Below, piece after piece: positions 18,796 through 27,470 of a stretch of DNA of 64,000 nucleotides. Source of the stretch: JACPNO01 sp963825405 (GTDB lineage Bacteria; Acidobacteriota; Terriglobia; Bryobacterales; Bryobacteraceae); NCBI GenBank assembly GCA_963825405.1, contig CAWGTB010000003.1, positions 868,001 through 932,000 of the forward strand, written 5' to 3'. Each line of letters starts with the position of its first letter. The stretch's first letter is position 1. A program made the translations under genes and the position numbers. Under the pieces are notes generated by a model. That model saw only the letters and a list, made by a program, of their open reading frames with translations, did no database searches and had not been told where the DNA came from.

Positions 18796-19059
18796 CTAGA
18801 AAGGGTGACGTCCCGCCTCTGCACTGTGGGGCGTGCGGACATTCGCAATGAGATATTCCTCGACTCGATGTTTCCTAACTGGGCAGTTGGGACACAGAAC
18901 GTTTCGTTCGCGAAGCCAGTATGCTTTGCTGTCTTGCCCGTGGGCCGAAGCCACCATCTCCACGACCTGCTCTTCGCTAGTCATCCACTCGCTCACTTCT
19001 TCAGCTCCGTCCTCATGAACGATTTTGATCTGATATTCACTGCCGTGATCATGCGACAT
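18796..19059 (-). CDS. Small protein with a CPNC motif, function unknown
   Basis: An 87-residue protein starting at the ATG at 19059 with GGAG upstream at good spacing. It reads as a compact soluble protein (EYQIKIVHEDGAEEVSEWM, EQVVEMVASAHGQDSKAYWL, RNVLCPNCPVRKHRVEEYLI). The two cysteines in CPNC could bind metal or be redox active. No signal peptide or membrane segment. It stands alone on the minus strand between ssrA and a long gene-poor stretch. The family is not recognised; coding potential is judged from composition and the ribosome-binding site. Confidence 0.6.
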   Translation of the reverse strand: MSHDHGSEYQIKIVHEDGAEEVSEWMTSEEQVVEMVASAHGQDSKAYWLRERNVLCPNCPVRKHRVEEYLIANVRTPHSAEAGRHPF

Positions 19060-19777
19060 AAGTCAACTCCGTTCCGGATCCCCAGCTCGGAAGCCGCGGC
19101 TGGCACGGGGCAACCGCGGCTGCGTGCTTCTGTCCAGCCCGCACGACATTTGCTCCTCCGGCTCTCAGCGGAACCGGAGCACCATACATCGGCGTTGAGA
19201 AAGGAGCACGCCCCTTTCCCCTGTTAAAGTCGCTGCACGAACCGTACCAACGCGCCGCCTAACCGGCAGATGCAACATCAGGAAGGACCTTCGATCTCTT
19301 GAGCATTGAGCGACCATGCGTATCGGCGTGCAGAAGGCATGGAGCAAATCTTACGCGAAGTAAAATTTGCCAGTCACTCACACTTCGGCGACTGCTGCGA
19401 CTCGCCGAGCTGGATCCCGGAGGCGGTTCGGATCCTGCTAACATTCAACAGCTATCAGAAAGCCGGCGCTCCCGGCATGGGCTACTGCCGATTTTTCGCT
19501 CGCGGGTATGTTTCCAATGGGTGCTCGCTCAACCTCGCGCCTAAGTGTATCCTGAAGAACTGGGGCCAATCTTGGGATGCATCTCGCTCGCCATCGCAGC
19601 TTTTTCTCGACCTTGTTCCGCGCCGCGCACAAGCCGCACGTCGCGCCCGCCCGGGCGCGTACTGCACGATCTGGCGGCCTACTTCGCTACAACGGTTAGC
19701 GCGCTGGTCAGGTCGAGTTTTCTCTTGCTGAATCTCAAGCAAGACTTCCGCGTCAGTCCAGCTAAAATCGAAATTGA
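19060..19777. other. Gene-poor intergenic stretch
   Basis: About 720 bp between a small minus-strand gene and the Hsp70-like gene. The longest frames (for example 19306-19731 on the plus strand) have mixed composition, no recognisable domain and no convincing ribosome-binding site, so I do not call a gene. No tRNA, repeat family A or B, or obvious hairpin terminator was recognised. It probably holds the promoter of the Hsp70-like gene. Confidence 0.5.
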
Positions 19778-21598
19778 ATGAAGTACGTCATAGGAATCGA
19801 CCTGGGCACGAGCAATTCCGCCCTGGCTTACTCAGAAATCAAAGACGGCGCCGACCCCTTCGACGCACCCACAGTAAGCCTGATGGACGTACCGCAACTC
19901 GTCCATCCGGGCGAAGTGCGCGACGAGCCGCTGCTGCCCTCTTCGTTGTACATTCCGGGCCCATCCGATTTTCCGGCTGGTTCGCTCGCACTTCCCTGGA
20001 ATCCCGAGCCGCAGTTCGTGGTGGGCCGGCTTGCACAAACGCGCGGCGTCGAAAACGCTGGCCGCCTGGTGGCATCGGCTAAATCGTGGCTGTCGCATTC
20101 CGGCGTTGACCGCACCGCGCCCCTTCTCCCGTGGCATGCTCCGGAGGGTGTCGATCAGATCTCGCCCGTTGAGGCCTCATCCCGCTATCTGGATCACCTG
20201 CGCCATGCATGGGATCTCAAAATGCGCGACGCGCCATTCATTGAGCAGCAGATTCTGGTTACTGTGCCGGCCTCCTTCGACGTGGTGGCGCGCGAACTGA
20301 CCTTGGAGGCAGCCGAGCGTGCGGGCTTTCGCGATGTGACCCTGCTTGAAGAGCCGCAAGCCGCGTTCTATGCGTGGATCGAGCGCCATAAGGATTGGCG
20401 CGAGCGCGTCAAGCTCGGCGATCTCATTCTGGTAGTGGATATCGGCGGAGGAACCACGGATTTCACGCTTATCGCGGTCACCGAGCAGCAGGGTGAACTG
20501 GCGCTCGAGCGCATGGCGGTGGGCGAGCATATCCTGCTGGGTGGAGACAACATGGATCTGGCGCTGGCCCGCATGATCGCCGGCCAGCTCGCGCAAAAGG
20601 GCACACGCATCGATACGTTGCAATTCCACGCACTCTGGCACAATTGCCGCATCGCCAAAGAGAAGTTGCTCGCGCCGGGCGCGAAGGCGAAAGAGCAGCC
20701 GGTCACGATTTTGGGTAAGGGCGCGGGCCTTGTTGGCGGAACCATCAAAGCGGCGCTGCGCCGTGAAGAAATCGATCAGGTTATTGGCGAAGGCTTCTTT
20801 CCAAAGGTTTCGAGCTCCGAGATGCCCCAGCGGCAGCGCCGCTCGGGCCTGCAGGAAATCGGGCTGCCGTACGCCGCCGACGCCGCCGTCACCAAACACA
20901 TGGCGCAGTTCCTCCGCCAGCAGGCCTCTTCGGCCGAGCACGAGCGCGTCCGCCGTTGTCCGTCCGGCCTGGCTGCTCCCACGCATGTTCTGTTCAACGG
21001 CGGCGTGCTGCACGCAAGCTTGCTTCGCGACCGGCTCATTGAAGTTCTCGACGCATGGTTGGCGGTGGAAGGCTTCGGCCCGGTCCAGCCGCTGACCGGC
21101 GAGGACCTGATGCATGCCGTTGCGCGGGGTGCGGCTTACTACGGTTTGGCGCGGCACGGCCGCGGTGTACGCATCCGCGGCGGCGTGCCACGCGCCTACT
21201 ATGTGGGAATCGAGAGCGCCATGCCCGCGGTCCCCGGCATGGCGTCGCCGCTCAAAGCACTCACCGTCGCGCCCTTCGGGATGGAAGAGGGAACCTCAAT
21301 CCGGATTCCCAACCGCGAGGTCGGCTTGTTGGTGGGTGAGCCCGCCGAGTTTCGCTTCTTCTCATCAGCCGTCCGCAAGAACGATCCCGCCGGCGCCCTG
21401 ATCGAAGATTTTGGCGACGACTTGCTGGAACTTTCTCCCATGGAGGTACACCTCACCTCCACCGACGCCACAGGCACAGTGCCGGTCTCCTTCGAAACCG
21501 TCGTGACCGAAACCGGCATGCTGCAGTTGTGGTGCGTAGCGCGCGATGGCCGCCGCTGGAAACTCGAATTCAACGTTCGCGAACGCGTCGCCCAATGA
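19778..21598 (+). CDS. Hsp70-family ATPase (divergent DnaK-like)
   Basis: A 606-residue Hsp70-like protein. The ATPase signature loops are present: IGIDLGTSNSALAYSEI at residues 4-20, LILVVDIGGGTTDFTL near 217-232, and FNGGVLHASLLRDRLIE (adenosine region) near 405-421. The region after about residue 500 is short and lacks a normal DnaK substrate-binding domain plus lid, so it belongs to the divergent Hsp70 group that usually works with dedicated partners rather than DnaJ/GrpE. No partner gene is adjacent here: the neighbours are intergenic DNA upstream and a methyltransferase downstream. Cytoplasmic. Client proteins unknown. Confidence 0.85.
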   Translation: MKYVIGIDLGTSNSALAYSEIKDGADPFDAPTVSLMDVPQLVHPGEVRDEPLLPSSLYIPGPSDFPAGSLALPWNPEPQFVVGRLAQTRGVENAGRLVASAKSWLSHSGVDRTAPLLPWHAPEGVDQISPVEASSRYLDHLRHAWDLKMRDAPFIEQQILVTVPASFDVVARELTLEAAERAGFRDVTLLEEPQAAFYAWIERHKDWRERVKLGDLILVVDIGGGTTDFTLIAVTEQQGELALERMAVGEHILLGGDNMDLALARMIAGQLAQKGTRIDTLQFHALWHNCRIAKEKLLAPGAKAKEQPVTILGKGAGLVGGTIKAALRREEIDQVIGEGFFPKVSSSEMPQRQRRSGLQEIGLPYAADAAVTKHMAQFLRQQASSAEHERVRRCPSGLAAPTHVLFNGGVLHASLLRDRLIEVLDAWLAVEGFGPVQPLTGEDLMHAVARGAAYYGLARHGRGVRIRGGVPRAYYVGIESAMPAVPGMASPLKALTVAPFGMEEGTSIRIPNREVGLLVGEPAEFRFFSSAVRKNDPAGALIEDFGDDLLELSPMEVHLTSTDATGTVPVSFETVVTETGMLQLWCVARDGRRWKLEFNVRERVAQ

Positions 21599-21719
21599 AG
21601 ATCGGTGTCGACAGTAGTCATCAGGACTAGGCTCGACCGGCGTGCCGTTTGCTGGCCGTCATACGAATCTACGCGAGTGTTCGTGATACGGTTGGTGACC
21701 GTAAGGAGTGAGCAAATTC

Positions 21720-22754
21720 ATGCCGAGCAGCAATCCGCAGTTAGATCCCGGTCCAATTCTGCAGACGGCCTTCGCCTTCTGGTCCTCCAAGGTCCTCCTC
21801 ACCGCCGTCGAGTTCGACGTATTCACAAAACTCGGTGATCGCCGTCTCAGCGGCGCGGAATTAGGTGCGCAGGCCGGCCTGCACCCGCGCGGCATCGCCG
21901 ATTTCTTCGATGCGCTGGTGGCAATGAAGTTCCTGGACCGCGAGGGCGACGGGCCGGACGCGAAGTACGCCAACACGCCCGCGGGCGCGCTCTATCTCGA
22001 TCGCTGTAGCCCTCGCTACGTGGGCGGTTGGCTAGTGATGCTCAACGAGCGGCTCTTCAAGTTCTGGAACGACTTGCCCGTGGCGTTGCGCACGGGAAGG
22101 CCGCAAAACGAAGTCAAACACGGCCAGAAGGGAATGTTCGAGGAACTTTACGAAGAGCTTCCCAGACTCGAACAGTTCATGGGCGCAATGACCGGGCTCT
22201 CGCGCATTAACTTCGAAGCGTTCGCGGCGAAGTTTGACTTTTCAAGGTTTAAGACGCTTTGCGACGTGGGCGGCGCGACTGGCCTGCTATGCATCGAAGT
22301 TGCCAAGGCACATCCCCATCTGCGGTGCATTTCCTTTGATCTGCCGCCGGTCGAACCGATCGCGCGAAAGCACATCGCGGCCGCCGGGCTGAACGATCGT
22401 GTTGGCACAGCCTCAGGCGATTTCTTTAAAGACCCGTTGCCTCAAGCGGACATGATTACCATGGGCATGATTCTCCACGACTGGAATTTGGAGAAGAAGC
22501 TGCAGCTTATCCGCGCGGCCTACGAGGCCCTTCCGCCAGGCGGCGCGCTGGTTGCCATAGAAGCCCTGATTGACGACGCGCGCCGGGAGAACGTTTTCGG
22601 TTTGCTCATGTCTCTGAACATGCTCATCGAATTCGGCGATGCGTTCGATTATTCCGGCGCGGATTTTCGTCAGTGGTGCGAAGCGGCTGGCTTCAGACGT
22701 TTCGAGGTAATTCATCTCGCCGGCGCATCCAGCGCGGCCATTGCATACAAGTAG
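21720..22754 (+). CDS. SAM-dependent O-methyltransferase (acetylserotonin/caffeate type)
   Basis: A 344-residue methyltransferase. The N-terminal winged-helix/dimerisation part (ILQTAFAFWSSKVLLTAVEF, VFTKLGDRRLSGAELGAQAG) precedes the Rossmann core with CDVGGATGLLCIEVAKAHP (SAM loop), ISFDLPPVEPIARK, GDFFKDPLPQADMITMGMIL, HDWNLEKKLQLIRAAYEALP and GGALVAIEALIDD. The HDW motif contains the catalytic-base His of plant-type O-methyltransferases. The ATG at 21720 is preferred because AAGGAG lies 11 nt upstream; the GTG at 21708 would overlap that site. It stands alone. The acceptor could be a small phenolic or a polyketide product; unknown. Confidence 0.82.
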   Translation: MPSSNPQLDPGPILQTAFAFWSSKVLLTAVEFDVFTKLGDRRLSGAELGAQAGLHPRGIADFFDALVAMKFLDREGDGPDAKYANTPAGALYLDRCSPRYVGGWLVMLNERLFKFWNDLPVALRTGRPQNEVKHGQKGMFEELYEELPRLEQFMGAMTGLSRINFEAFAAKFDFSRFKTLCDVGGATGLLCIEVAKAHPHLRCISFDLPPVEPIARKHIAAAGLNDRVGTASGDFFKDPLPQADMITMGMILHDWNLEKKLQLIRAAYEALPPGGALVAIEALIDDARRENVFGLLMSLNMLIEFGDAFDYSGADFRQWCEAAGFRRFEVIHLAGASSAAIAYK

Positions 22755-22797
22755 GACCTCGCCTACCCAACGGCCGAATGATCCAAACCACCCCGGC

Positions 22798-23064
22798 CTA
22801 TTGGTGCTTGTGCCGCCAGTTCCAGTATTCCTTCTGGTCGTTCTTTTTCAGTTTGCGAAAATCCCGATGCGCGTCGCGGTGGGTTTCACCGGCCCACCGG
22901 TTGTAATACACGCGCTCGTGGTCGTCCCAAACGTGATAGTCGGTGTAATACGGATCGTACGTCCGATATCCAACGCTCACGCGAGCCGCACAGCCGGCGG
23001 TGATTGCCGGCAACACCAGAACAGTAGCCACAAGCAGGGAACGAAAGTGTTTTCCGATCAGCAT
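22798..23064 (-). CDS. Small lipoprotein, function unknown
   Basis: An 88-residue protein from the ATG at 23064, preceded by AAAGGAGC. The N-terminus FRSLLVATVLVLPAITAGC is a lipoprotein signal with a Cys lipobox. The mature part is rich in Tyr, Asp, His and Arg (VGYRTYDPYYTDYHVWDDHE, THRDAHRDFRKLKKNDQKEY) and ends WNWRHKHQ. It is predicted to be anchored on the periplasmic face of a membrane. Neighbouring small genes (CsbD-like and a 49-residue membrane protein) suggest an envelope-stress context. The exact family is not recognised. Confidence 0.7.
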   Translation of the reverse strand: MLIGKHFRSLLVATVLVLPAITAGCAARVSVGYRTYDPYYTDYHVWDDHERVYYNRWAGETHRDAHRDFRKLKKNDQKEYWNWRHKHQ

Positions 23065-23321
23065 ATACAGCTCCTTTCTGGCCGCATTCTCGCGCGGCGA
23101 GTAATCACTCTGCCTGTTGGAGAGCAAACGGATTGCCAACGCGAACGCTGTTAGTAAAAGCCCAAACCTGGCGCCGCGGACGGTAATGTTTGCGCAATCT
23201 GCAAGATCCGCTGCCTACGGCGAACCTGGGCCAGCCTCGCCATCACCCAACTCCGAGCAAGCACAAGGGGCCATTGGTTTGGCATCTGATCTGCACTGTC
23301 GCAGTGAGGAGAATGCAGATC

Positions 23322-23567
23322 ATGAATACCGACCAGATCGCAGGCAAATGGAAACAAATGATGGGCACGGCCAAGCAGAAATGGGGCAAGCTCACCGATG
23401 ATGATCTCGAATTCATCGCCGGGAAGAGCGAGAACCTGGCCGGAAGGCTGCAAGAGCGCTACGGAATTGCCAGGGAAGAAGCCAAGAAACAGGCCGACGC
23501 GTGGATGGAAGCGCAGAATAACGCACAGACCGCGCCGCCCCAGTCTTCCAAGACCGCCAAACGCTAG
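23322..23567 (+). CDS. CsbD family stress protein
   Basis: An 81-residue protein starting at the ATG at 23322, with GAGGAG about 10 nt upstream. It opens MNTDQIAGKWKQMMGTAKQK and continues WGKLTDDDLEFIAGKSENLA and GRLQERYGIAREEAKKQAD, the CsbD signature. CsbD-like proteins are small, helical, cytoplasmic and induced in general stress responses. The tail after the domain is Ala/Gln/Pro-rich. Upstream codons in the same frame to 23190 are not part of the family. Confidence 0.88.
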   Translation: MNTDQIAGKWKQMMGTAKQKWGKLTDDDLEFIAGKSENLAGRLQERYGIAREEAKKQADAWMEAQNNAQTAPPQSSKTAKR

Positions 23568-23686
23568 CCGGCTTGAGTCCGCGGCAGGCGGCGAATGGGA
23601 GTTCATGCCGCGTCCGCCGCCTGGTCAGCGGAAGAGCGGTGTTTCAAGATCAAGTTAAGGATTGCGGAGAAAGAAGGAGCTAACGA

Positions 23687-23836
23687 ATGCTTTGGACAAT
23701 CGCTGTCATTCTGCTGATTATGTGGTTGCTGGGAATGGTGACCTCCTACACGCTCGGCGGCTTCATCCACATCTTGCTGGTTCTGGCAATCATCACTGTG
23801 CTGATTCGAGTCATTCAGGGAAGAAATCCCATTTAG
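23687..23836 (+). CDS. Lmo0937-type small membrane protein
   Basis: A 49-residue membrane protein starting at the ATG at 23687 with AAGGAG seven nt upstream. It has two hydrophobic segments (LWTIAVILLIMWLLGMVTSY and HILLVLAIITVLIRVI) joined by TLGGFIH and ends QGRNPI. This is the pattern of the lmo0937 family, often found near CsbD-type stress genes. It is too short for standard gene-length cut-offs. Its stop overlaps the stop of the convergent lipoprotein gene by 4 bp (23833-23836). Confidence 0.85.
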   Translation: MLWTIAVILLIMWLLGMVTSYTLGGFIHILLVLAIITVLIRVIQGRNPI

Positions 23837-24426
23837 CGCACTTTGATTACAGCGCTCTCGGTATCGCTTTGGCCGCCCGTGCCCTTAGCGGTTACGGTGT
23901 AGGTCGTCGTCACTTTGGGTTTCACGGTCACGCAGCCTGTTGACGGCGAGCTCTGCCCGGAAAGATCGCTGGGCGTCACCTTTACCGAAGTGGCGTTCTC
24001 GGCCTTGTAGCAAATCGTCACGTCTTCACCGGCCGAAACTTGCTGAGCGCTGAGGGTGACGGAAAGAATTTTCGGCGCGGCCGGCCCCACTTGCACCGTG
24101 ACGGATTTCGAAACCGTTTGCCCGTCGGCGCTTTCGGCAGTGAGCGCATAGGTGCTCGTCTTCGCAGGCGTAATCTCCAAGCAGCGGCTCATCGCCGGCC
24201 AGACCTTCTCCACCGGTGGATCCAGACGCACCGCCGTCGCGTTTTCCACGCCATAGCACAGCAGCGTCTTGCCCCCTTTCGGGACAACCGCCGGCTGGGC
24301 GTAGAACTGGGCAATGGTTGGAGGCGCGGCCGCTTTCTTGGCCCCCGTGGGAGCCGATTGAGCCGGCGGTGAAGACGAACAGCTCGTCAGGAAAATAGCC
24401 AGTAGCGTCACCAGCAGGATGTACAT
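23833..24426 (-). CDS. Lipoprotein with two Ig-like repeat domains
   Basis: A 197-residue protein starting at the ATG at 24426. The leader ILLVTLLAIFLTSC has a lipobox Cys. The mature protein carries a Ser/Ala/Pro-rich linker and two related roughly 80-residue units. Both contain a CY..ENAT segment (LLCYGVENATAVRLDPPV; ICYKAENATSVKVTPSDLSG), and each ends in TY(A/T)(L/V)TA..ADGQ or GTGGQ, like bacterial Ig-like folds that occur in surface proteins. The long open frame upstream to 25320 is antisense to the Rieske gene and not part of it. Function unknown, probably structural or adhesive on the envelope. Confidence 0.75.
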   Translation of the reverse strand: MYILLVTLLAIFLTSCSSSPPAQSAPTGAKKAAAPPTIAQFYAQPAVVPKGGKTLLCYGVENATAVRLDPPVEKVWPAMSRCLEITPAKTSTYALTAESADGQTVSKSVTVQVGPAAPKILSVTLSAQQVSAGEDVTICYKAENATSVKVTPSDLSGQSSPSTGCVTVKPKVTTTYTVTAKGTGGQSDTESAVIKVR

Positions 24427-24441
24427 AGCTCGCCTCGACCT

Positions 24442-25449
24442 ATGGTACATCTGGAAAGCTGTATGACTCTGCAAGCCCTGCGCGCGTGCTGGCATCCGGT
24501 ATCGTATGCGGACCGAGTCCGCGGAAATCCCGTGAGCGTGGATTTGCTGGCCGAGCCTCTGGTACTTTGGCGCGATTCGAGTGGAACTCCGCACGCCTTT
24601 ACCGATCTCTGCATTCATCGCGGGACCGCTTTGTCGCTGGGCAAGGTGGAAGGCGACGAAATCATTTGCGCCTATCACGGGTGGCGCTATGGAGCGAGCG
24701 GCGCCTGCACGCGAATTCCTCAGTTGGACGATCCCTGCCAGGTTCCAGCCAAAGCCAAGGCGTCGGTATTTCAGTGCGTGGAACGCTACGGGTTGATCTG
24801 GGTAGCGCTCGATGCCCCGCGCTGGCCGCTTCCTGAAGTGCCCGAACTGGAATCGCCCACCTGGAAAACGGTTTTCACCGGACCTTTTCCGTGGCGCTGC
24901 GACGCGTCCCGACAGGTAGAAAATTTCACTGATTTCGGTCATTTTCCATTCGTGCATCCCGGCTTGCTCGGCGATCCGGAGCGAACCGCTGTACCGCCAT
25001 ATGAAGTGCGCACCGAAGGCCACGTGCTGCACTACGAGATCGTCCGGCCGGAGGCGCCGAACTCGGATGACTTTCCCGTGTTCGCCAACCAGCAGCGCGA
25101 GTTGCCCGAGCGCCGCAGCCGCTACGAGTTGCATTTGCCCTACACGATTGTGCTGCGCCTGGGCTGGGGCGGGGAAAAGGGCATGGTGTATTTCTTCGCG
25201 TCCCGGCCCGCTGCGGAAGATCGCTGCGAAGGCTACTGCCTGATTGCCCGCAACTACAACATGGAGCAGCCCGACTCCGTGCTGCAGGAATTCGAAAACG
25301 TGATTTTCGGCCAGGATCAACGGGTGGCGGAGTCGCAGCGCCCTGAGCGGGTGCCCTTCGATTTAGCTAGCGAGCTGCATTTACGGTTCGACGCTGTCGC
25401 GGTGGCTTACAGGCGGGCGATGCGGACACAAGGTTTGGGAAGAGGTTAA
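24442..25449 (+). CDS. Rieske non-heme iron oxygenase alpha subunit
   Basis: A 335-residue ring-hydroxylating oxygenase. The Rieske centre is CIHRG (residues about 57-61) and CAYHGWRYG (about 75-83), the CxH...CxxH pattern for a 2Fe-2S cluster. The catalytic iron site is ENFTDFGHFPFVH near residues 160-172, with the bridging Asp and two His. The length and HGWRYG pattern fit the vanillate demethylase/phenoxybenzoate-type subfamily, single-component alpha subunits that work with a separate reductase. No reductase gene is adjacent. The start may be ATG 24442 or ATG 24463. Substrate probably an aromatic ether or carboxylate; unknown. Confidence 0.85.
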   Translation: MVHLESCMTLQALRACWHPVSYADRVRGNPVSVDLLAEPLVLWRDSSGTPHAFTDLCIHRGTALSLGKVEGDEIICAYHGWRYGASGACTRIPQLDDPCQVPAKAKASVFQCVERYGLIWVALDAPRWPLPEVPELESPTWKTVFTGPFPWRCDASRQVENFTDFGHFPFVHPGLLGDPERTAVPPYEVRTEGHVLHYEIVRPEAPNSDDFPVFANQQRELPERRSRYELHLPYTIVLRLGWGGEKGMVYFFASRPAAEDRCEGYCLIARNYNMEQPDSVLQEFENVIFGQDQRVAESQRPERVPFDLASELHLRFDAVAVAYRRAMRTQGLGRG

Positions 25450-25453
25450 AAAA

Positions 25454-26032
25454 TCATTTCGGAATGAGACACACCCCATCCAGCGCACGATCCATAATCA
25501 CCGCCGCGTCTATATCCAGGTGGAGATAGAAAATCGACTCACCGGGCCTTCCAAAGTGGCGCCATAATTTACCGTCCGAGGTCGTTCCGCGGGCGTCCAT
25601 GACCTGAATGCCGTCACCCTTGTGGATATTCTCTCTGTACCCAATCGATGACCAGACTTCGCGAGATCGGGGATTTGGCCCGCCCCAACTCGGGCCGGCT
25701 CCATGAATCATGTGCCAACGCCCTGCTGCTGTCCGAACGGTGAACGATCTTTCGAAGGCATCGATGCTATTTCCAGCCTTGCCGATCTGAACCCCTTCGG
25801 CCTTTGGAAGACAAAAGACACCTGTCGTAACCGAGACGCAGTCAGCGCCAGCTCGACAGACTGGAATTGCATCCATTGGGTATGCAGTTCTCAACACAAT
25901 TCGCATTTCGGGTTGCTGGCTCAGAACGCGGGCGTACTGGGACTCGAAACCATCCTTCCGGAAAACCACGGCAGAGCCTAGTGTGTCGAACCGAAACCGG
26001 CCATGAACGTCCGCCTCGGCGGATCCTTCCAC
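25454..26032 (-). CDS. Carboxypeptidase-regulatory-like domain protein, 5' end disrupted
   Basis: The called frame opens with GTG at 26032, but the same frame continues upstream with clear coding character (SGIVVDTSGNPVPGVRV, a typical carboxypeptidase-regulatory-like beta-sandwich opening) to about 26139 before meeting a stop with no start codon. The N-terminus is therefore missing or shifted. Downstream it reads DVHGRFRFDTLGSAVVFRKD and ends with a separate roughly 100-residue part (WHMIHGAGPSWGGPNPRS, SIFYLHLDIDAAVIMD). The whole product is probably an exported protein. The stop lies 4 bp from the convergent Rieske stop. Function unknown. Confidence 0.55.
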   Translation of the reverse strand: MEGSAEADVHGRFRFDTLGSAVVFRKDGFESQYARVLSQQPEMRIVLRTAYPMDAIPVCRAGADCVSVTTGVFCLPKAEGVQIGKAGNSIDAFERSFTVRTAAGRWHMIHGAGPSWGGPNPRSREVWSSIGYRENIHKGDGIQVMDARGTTSDGKLWRHFGRPGESIFYLHLDIDAAVIMDRALDGVCLIPK

Positions 26033-26287
26033 CAGCGCGGCTTTACCTTGAACCGCAAGATGATCGACGCGTACGCCTGGAACCGGATTGCCCGAGGTAT
26101 CAACAACGATGCCGGAGACAGCTGACCGGCCTGAGGTACTGCACGTGAACGTGTCCAGGCGATTGTCCCCAGCTCACAGCGCACGTAACAGCTACCGTGA
26201 TAGCTGCTAGAGCCGGAAGTGGAACCATCCGCATTCCAATTTGACTTATATGTTAGCGGATCGTTGAGGATGCTTGAAAAAAGGAGC

Positions 26288-26317
26288 GGGGTCTACGCTC
26301 TGCAAAGCGGAGACCCC
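26288..26317. terminator. Strong intergenic hairpin
   Basis: GGGGTCT and AGACCCC enclose CGCT...AGCG, with one unpaired base on each side and a 6-nt loop. No T-tract follows on either strand, so it may be a structural element rather than an intrinsic terminator. It lies between the LuxR-type regulator stop (26391) and the disrupted gene start near 26140. Confidence 0.45.
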
Positions 26318-26390
26318 AATCATGGAGCAACCATACTGTCTGGGTATAGTTTTACTGGACGCAGCCGGAGGCCGACAAGGCATCTTTCGG

Positions 26391-27392
26391 TCAGAGGCCG
26401 CCGGCGCTGCTGGTATCTTTTGACTTCATGGCGTGCGCATCGCCATTGTTTGAGCGAGTTCCGAAGCGTTCAATAGCTACGCGTACTAACTGACTGCGCG
26501 TACGTGCCCCCATTTTGCTGAATAGCCGTTGTATCGTGCTCTTCACCGAGCTTTCCGACACTTGCAGATCGACGGCGATTTCCTTATTGCTGTGCCCCTC
26601 GAAAATTCCTTCGAGCACTACCTGTTCCAGATGCGTAAGCGCTACCAGGCCATCGAAAGGAACGATCATCGGACCATTGGCTGCCGCCTCCGCCTCTGTT
26701 ACCACGGCTGTTAACCTTGGTGTTCCTGAAAAAACGTACGTCGAGAAACACACGTTGGCGAGGAATGATTCGCCATTGAGACGCTGGCCGGCGCATTCCA
26801 TGGTGGTGCGGTAAGCCGGCGAGTTGGCTTCGATTGGCACCTGGGACAGCGCGGGCAGATACGAGGAGACCACTTCGCCCAGCAAGCCAGGCTGTTCCTG
26901 TCCCAACAGGCGGCTGGCTGCGCCATTGGCCTGAATGATTTCTCCGTTTTGATCCAGGGTGAGAATAGCGGCCGAGCTGGTTTCGATCAACACCCGCAGT
27001 TGTTCCTCGGAATCGTGCAGCAGGCGATCGCGCGCTTCAATTGCGACCAACTGTTCCTTGACTTGTTGGAAATTCCTCAACACGCCGCGGACCAGCCATC
27101 CGGCGGCGGTGAAAGATCCCCACGCCAGAAACATGCGGGACAGCAGCAGTAGGGGGTGGTCGTTGACAAACGGTCCGAAGGCTTCGCGCAGCACAGTGCA
27201 GATGGCGGCCAGGATTGCCAATTGCGTTTGCGACAAACAGCTCGCCGCCAGAAAAATCGGAAAGAAGTAAAGGAAGCTGAGAGAAATTTCCTGGGCTACC
27301 AGCCAGTCGACCAGCGCGATGATCGTGACTAGCGCGGCAACAGCGGCCATCACACGCGACCGGCGGTATCCGAAAGCGGAGTAAGTCGGCAT
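26391..27392 (-). CDS. Membrane-anchored PAS-LuxR transcriptional regulator
   Basis: About 333 residues from the ATG at 27392 (a GTG at 27428 is also possible). The N-terminal third has four hydrophobic segments (VMAAVAALVTIIALVDWLV, FLYFFPIFLAASCL, LAILAAICTVL, AWGSFTAAGWLV). A short coiled region (VKEQLVAIEARDRLLHDSEE), a PAS domain (VLIETSSAAILTLDQNGEI, ANGAASRLLGQEQPG) and a C-terminal LuxR helix-turn-helix (GIFEGHSNKEIAVDLQVSES with VKSTIQRLFSKMGARTRSQL) follow. Most LuxR-type regulators are soluble; here sensor and DNA-binding domain share one membrane protein, avoiding a separate kinase. The PAS ligand and target genes are unknown. It is divergent from the methyltransferase at 27471, which may be its target. 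Confidence 0.8.
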   Translation of the reverse strand: MPTYSAFGYRRSRVMAAVAALVTIIALVDWLVAQEISLSFLYFFPIFLAASCLSQTQLAILAAICTVLREAFGPFVNDHPLLLLSRMFLAWGSFTAAGWLVRGVLRNFQQVKEQLVAIEARDRLLHDSEEQLRVLIETSSAAILTLDQNGEIIQANGAASRLLGQEQPGLLGEVVSSYLPALSQVPIEANSPAYRTTMECAGQRLNGESFLANVCFSTYVFSGTPRLTAVVTEAEAAANGPMIVPFDGLVALTHLEQVVLEGIFEGHSNKEIAVDLQVSESSVKSTIQRLFSKMGARTRSQLVRVAIERFGTRSNNGDAHAMKSKDTSSAGGL

Positions 27393-27470
27393 TACTAACT
27401 CTGATAGTAGACCAGTAGCGCTAGACACTCAATGTTAACTATGGTTAGAAAGTTGTGACAGGATGGAAGG

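Noticed and set aside
19306..19731. 141-codon plus-strand frame in the gene-poor stretch
   Set aside because: Composition and start region are unconvincing and no conserved motif is visible.
20177..21157. 326-codon minus-strand frame
   Set aside because: Shadow of the Hsp70-like gene.
24427..25320. Upstream extension of the lipoprotein frame on the minus strand
   Set aside because: It is antisense to the Rieske oxygenase; the lipoprotein signal starts at 24426.
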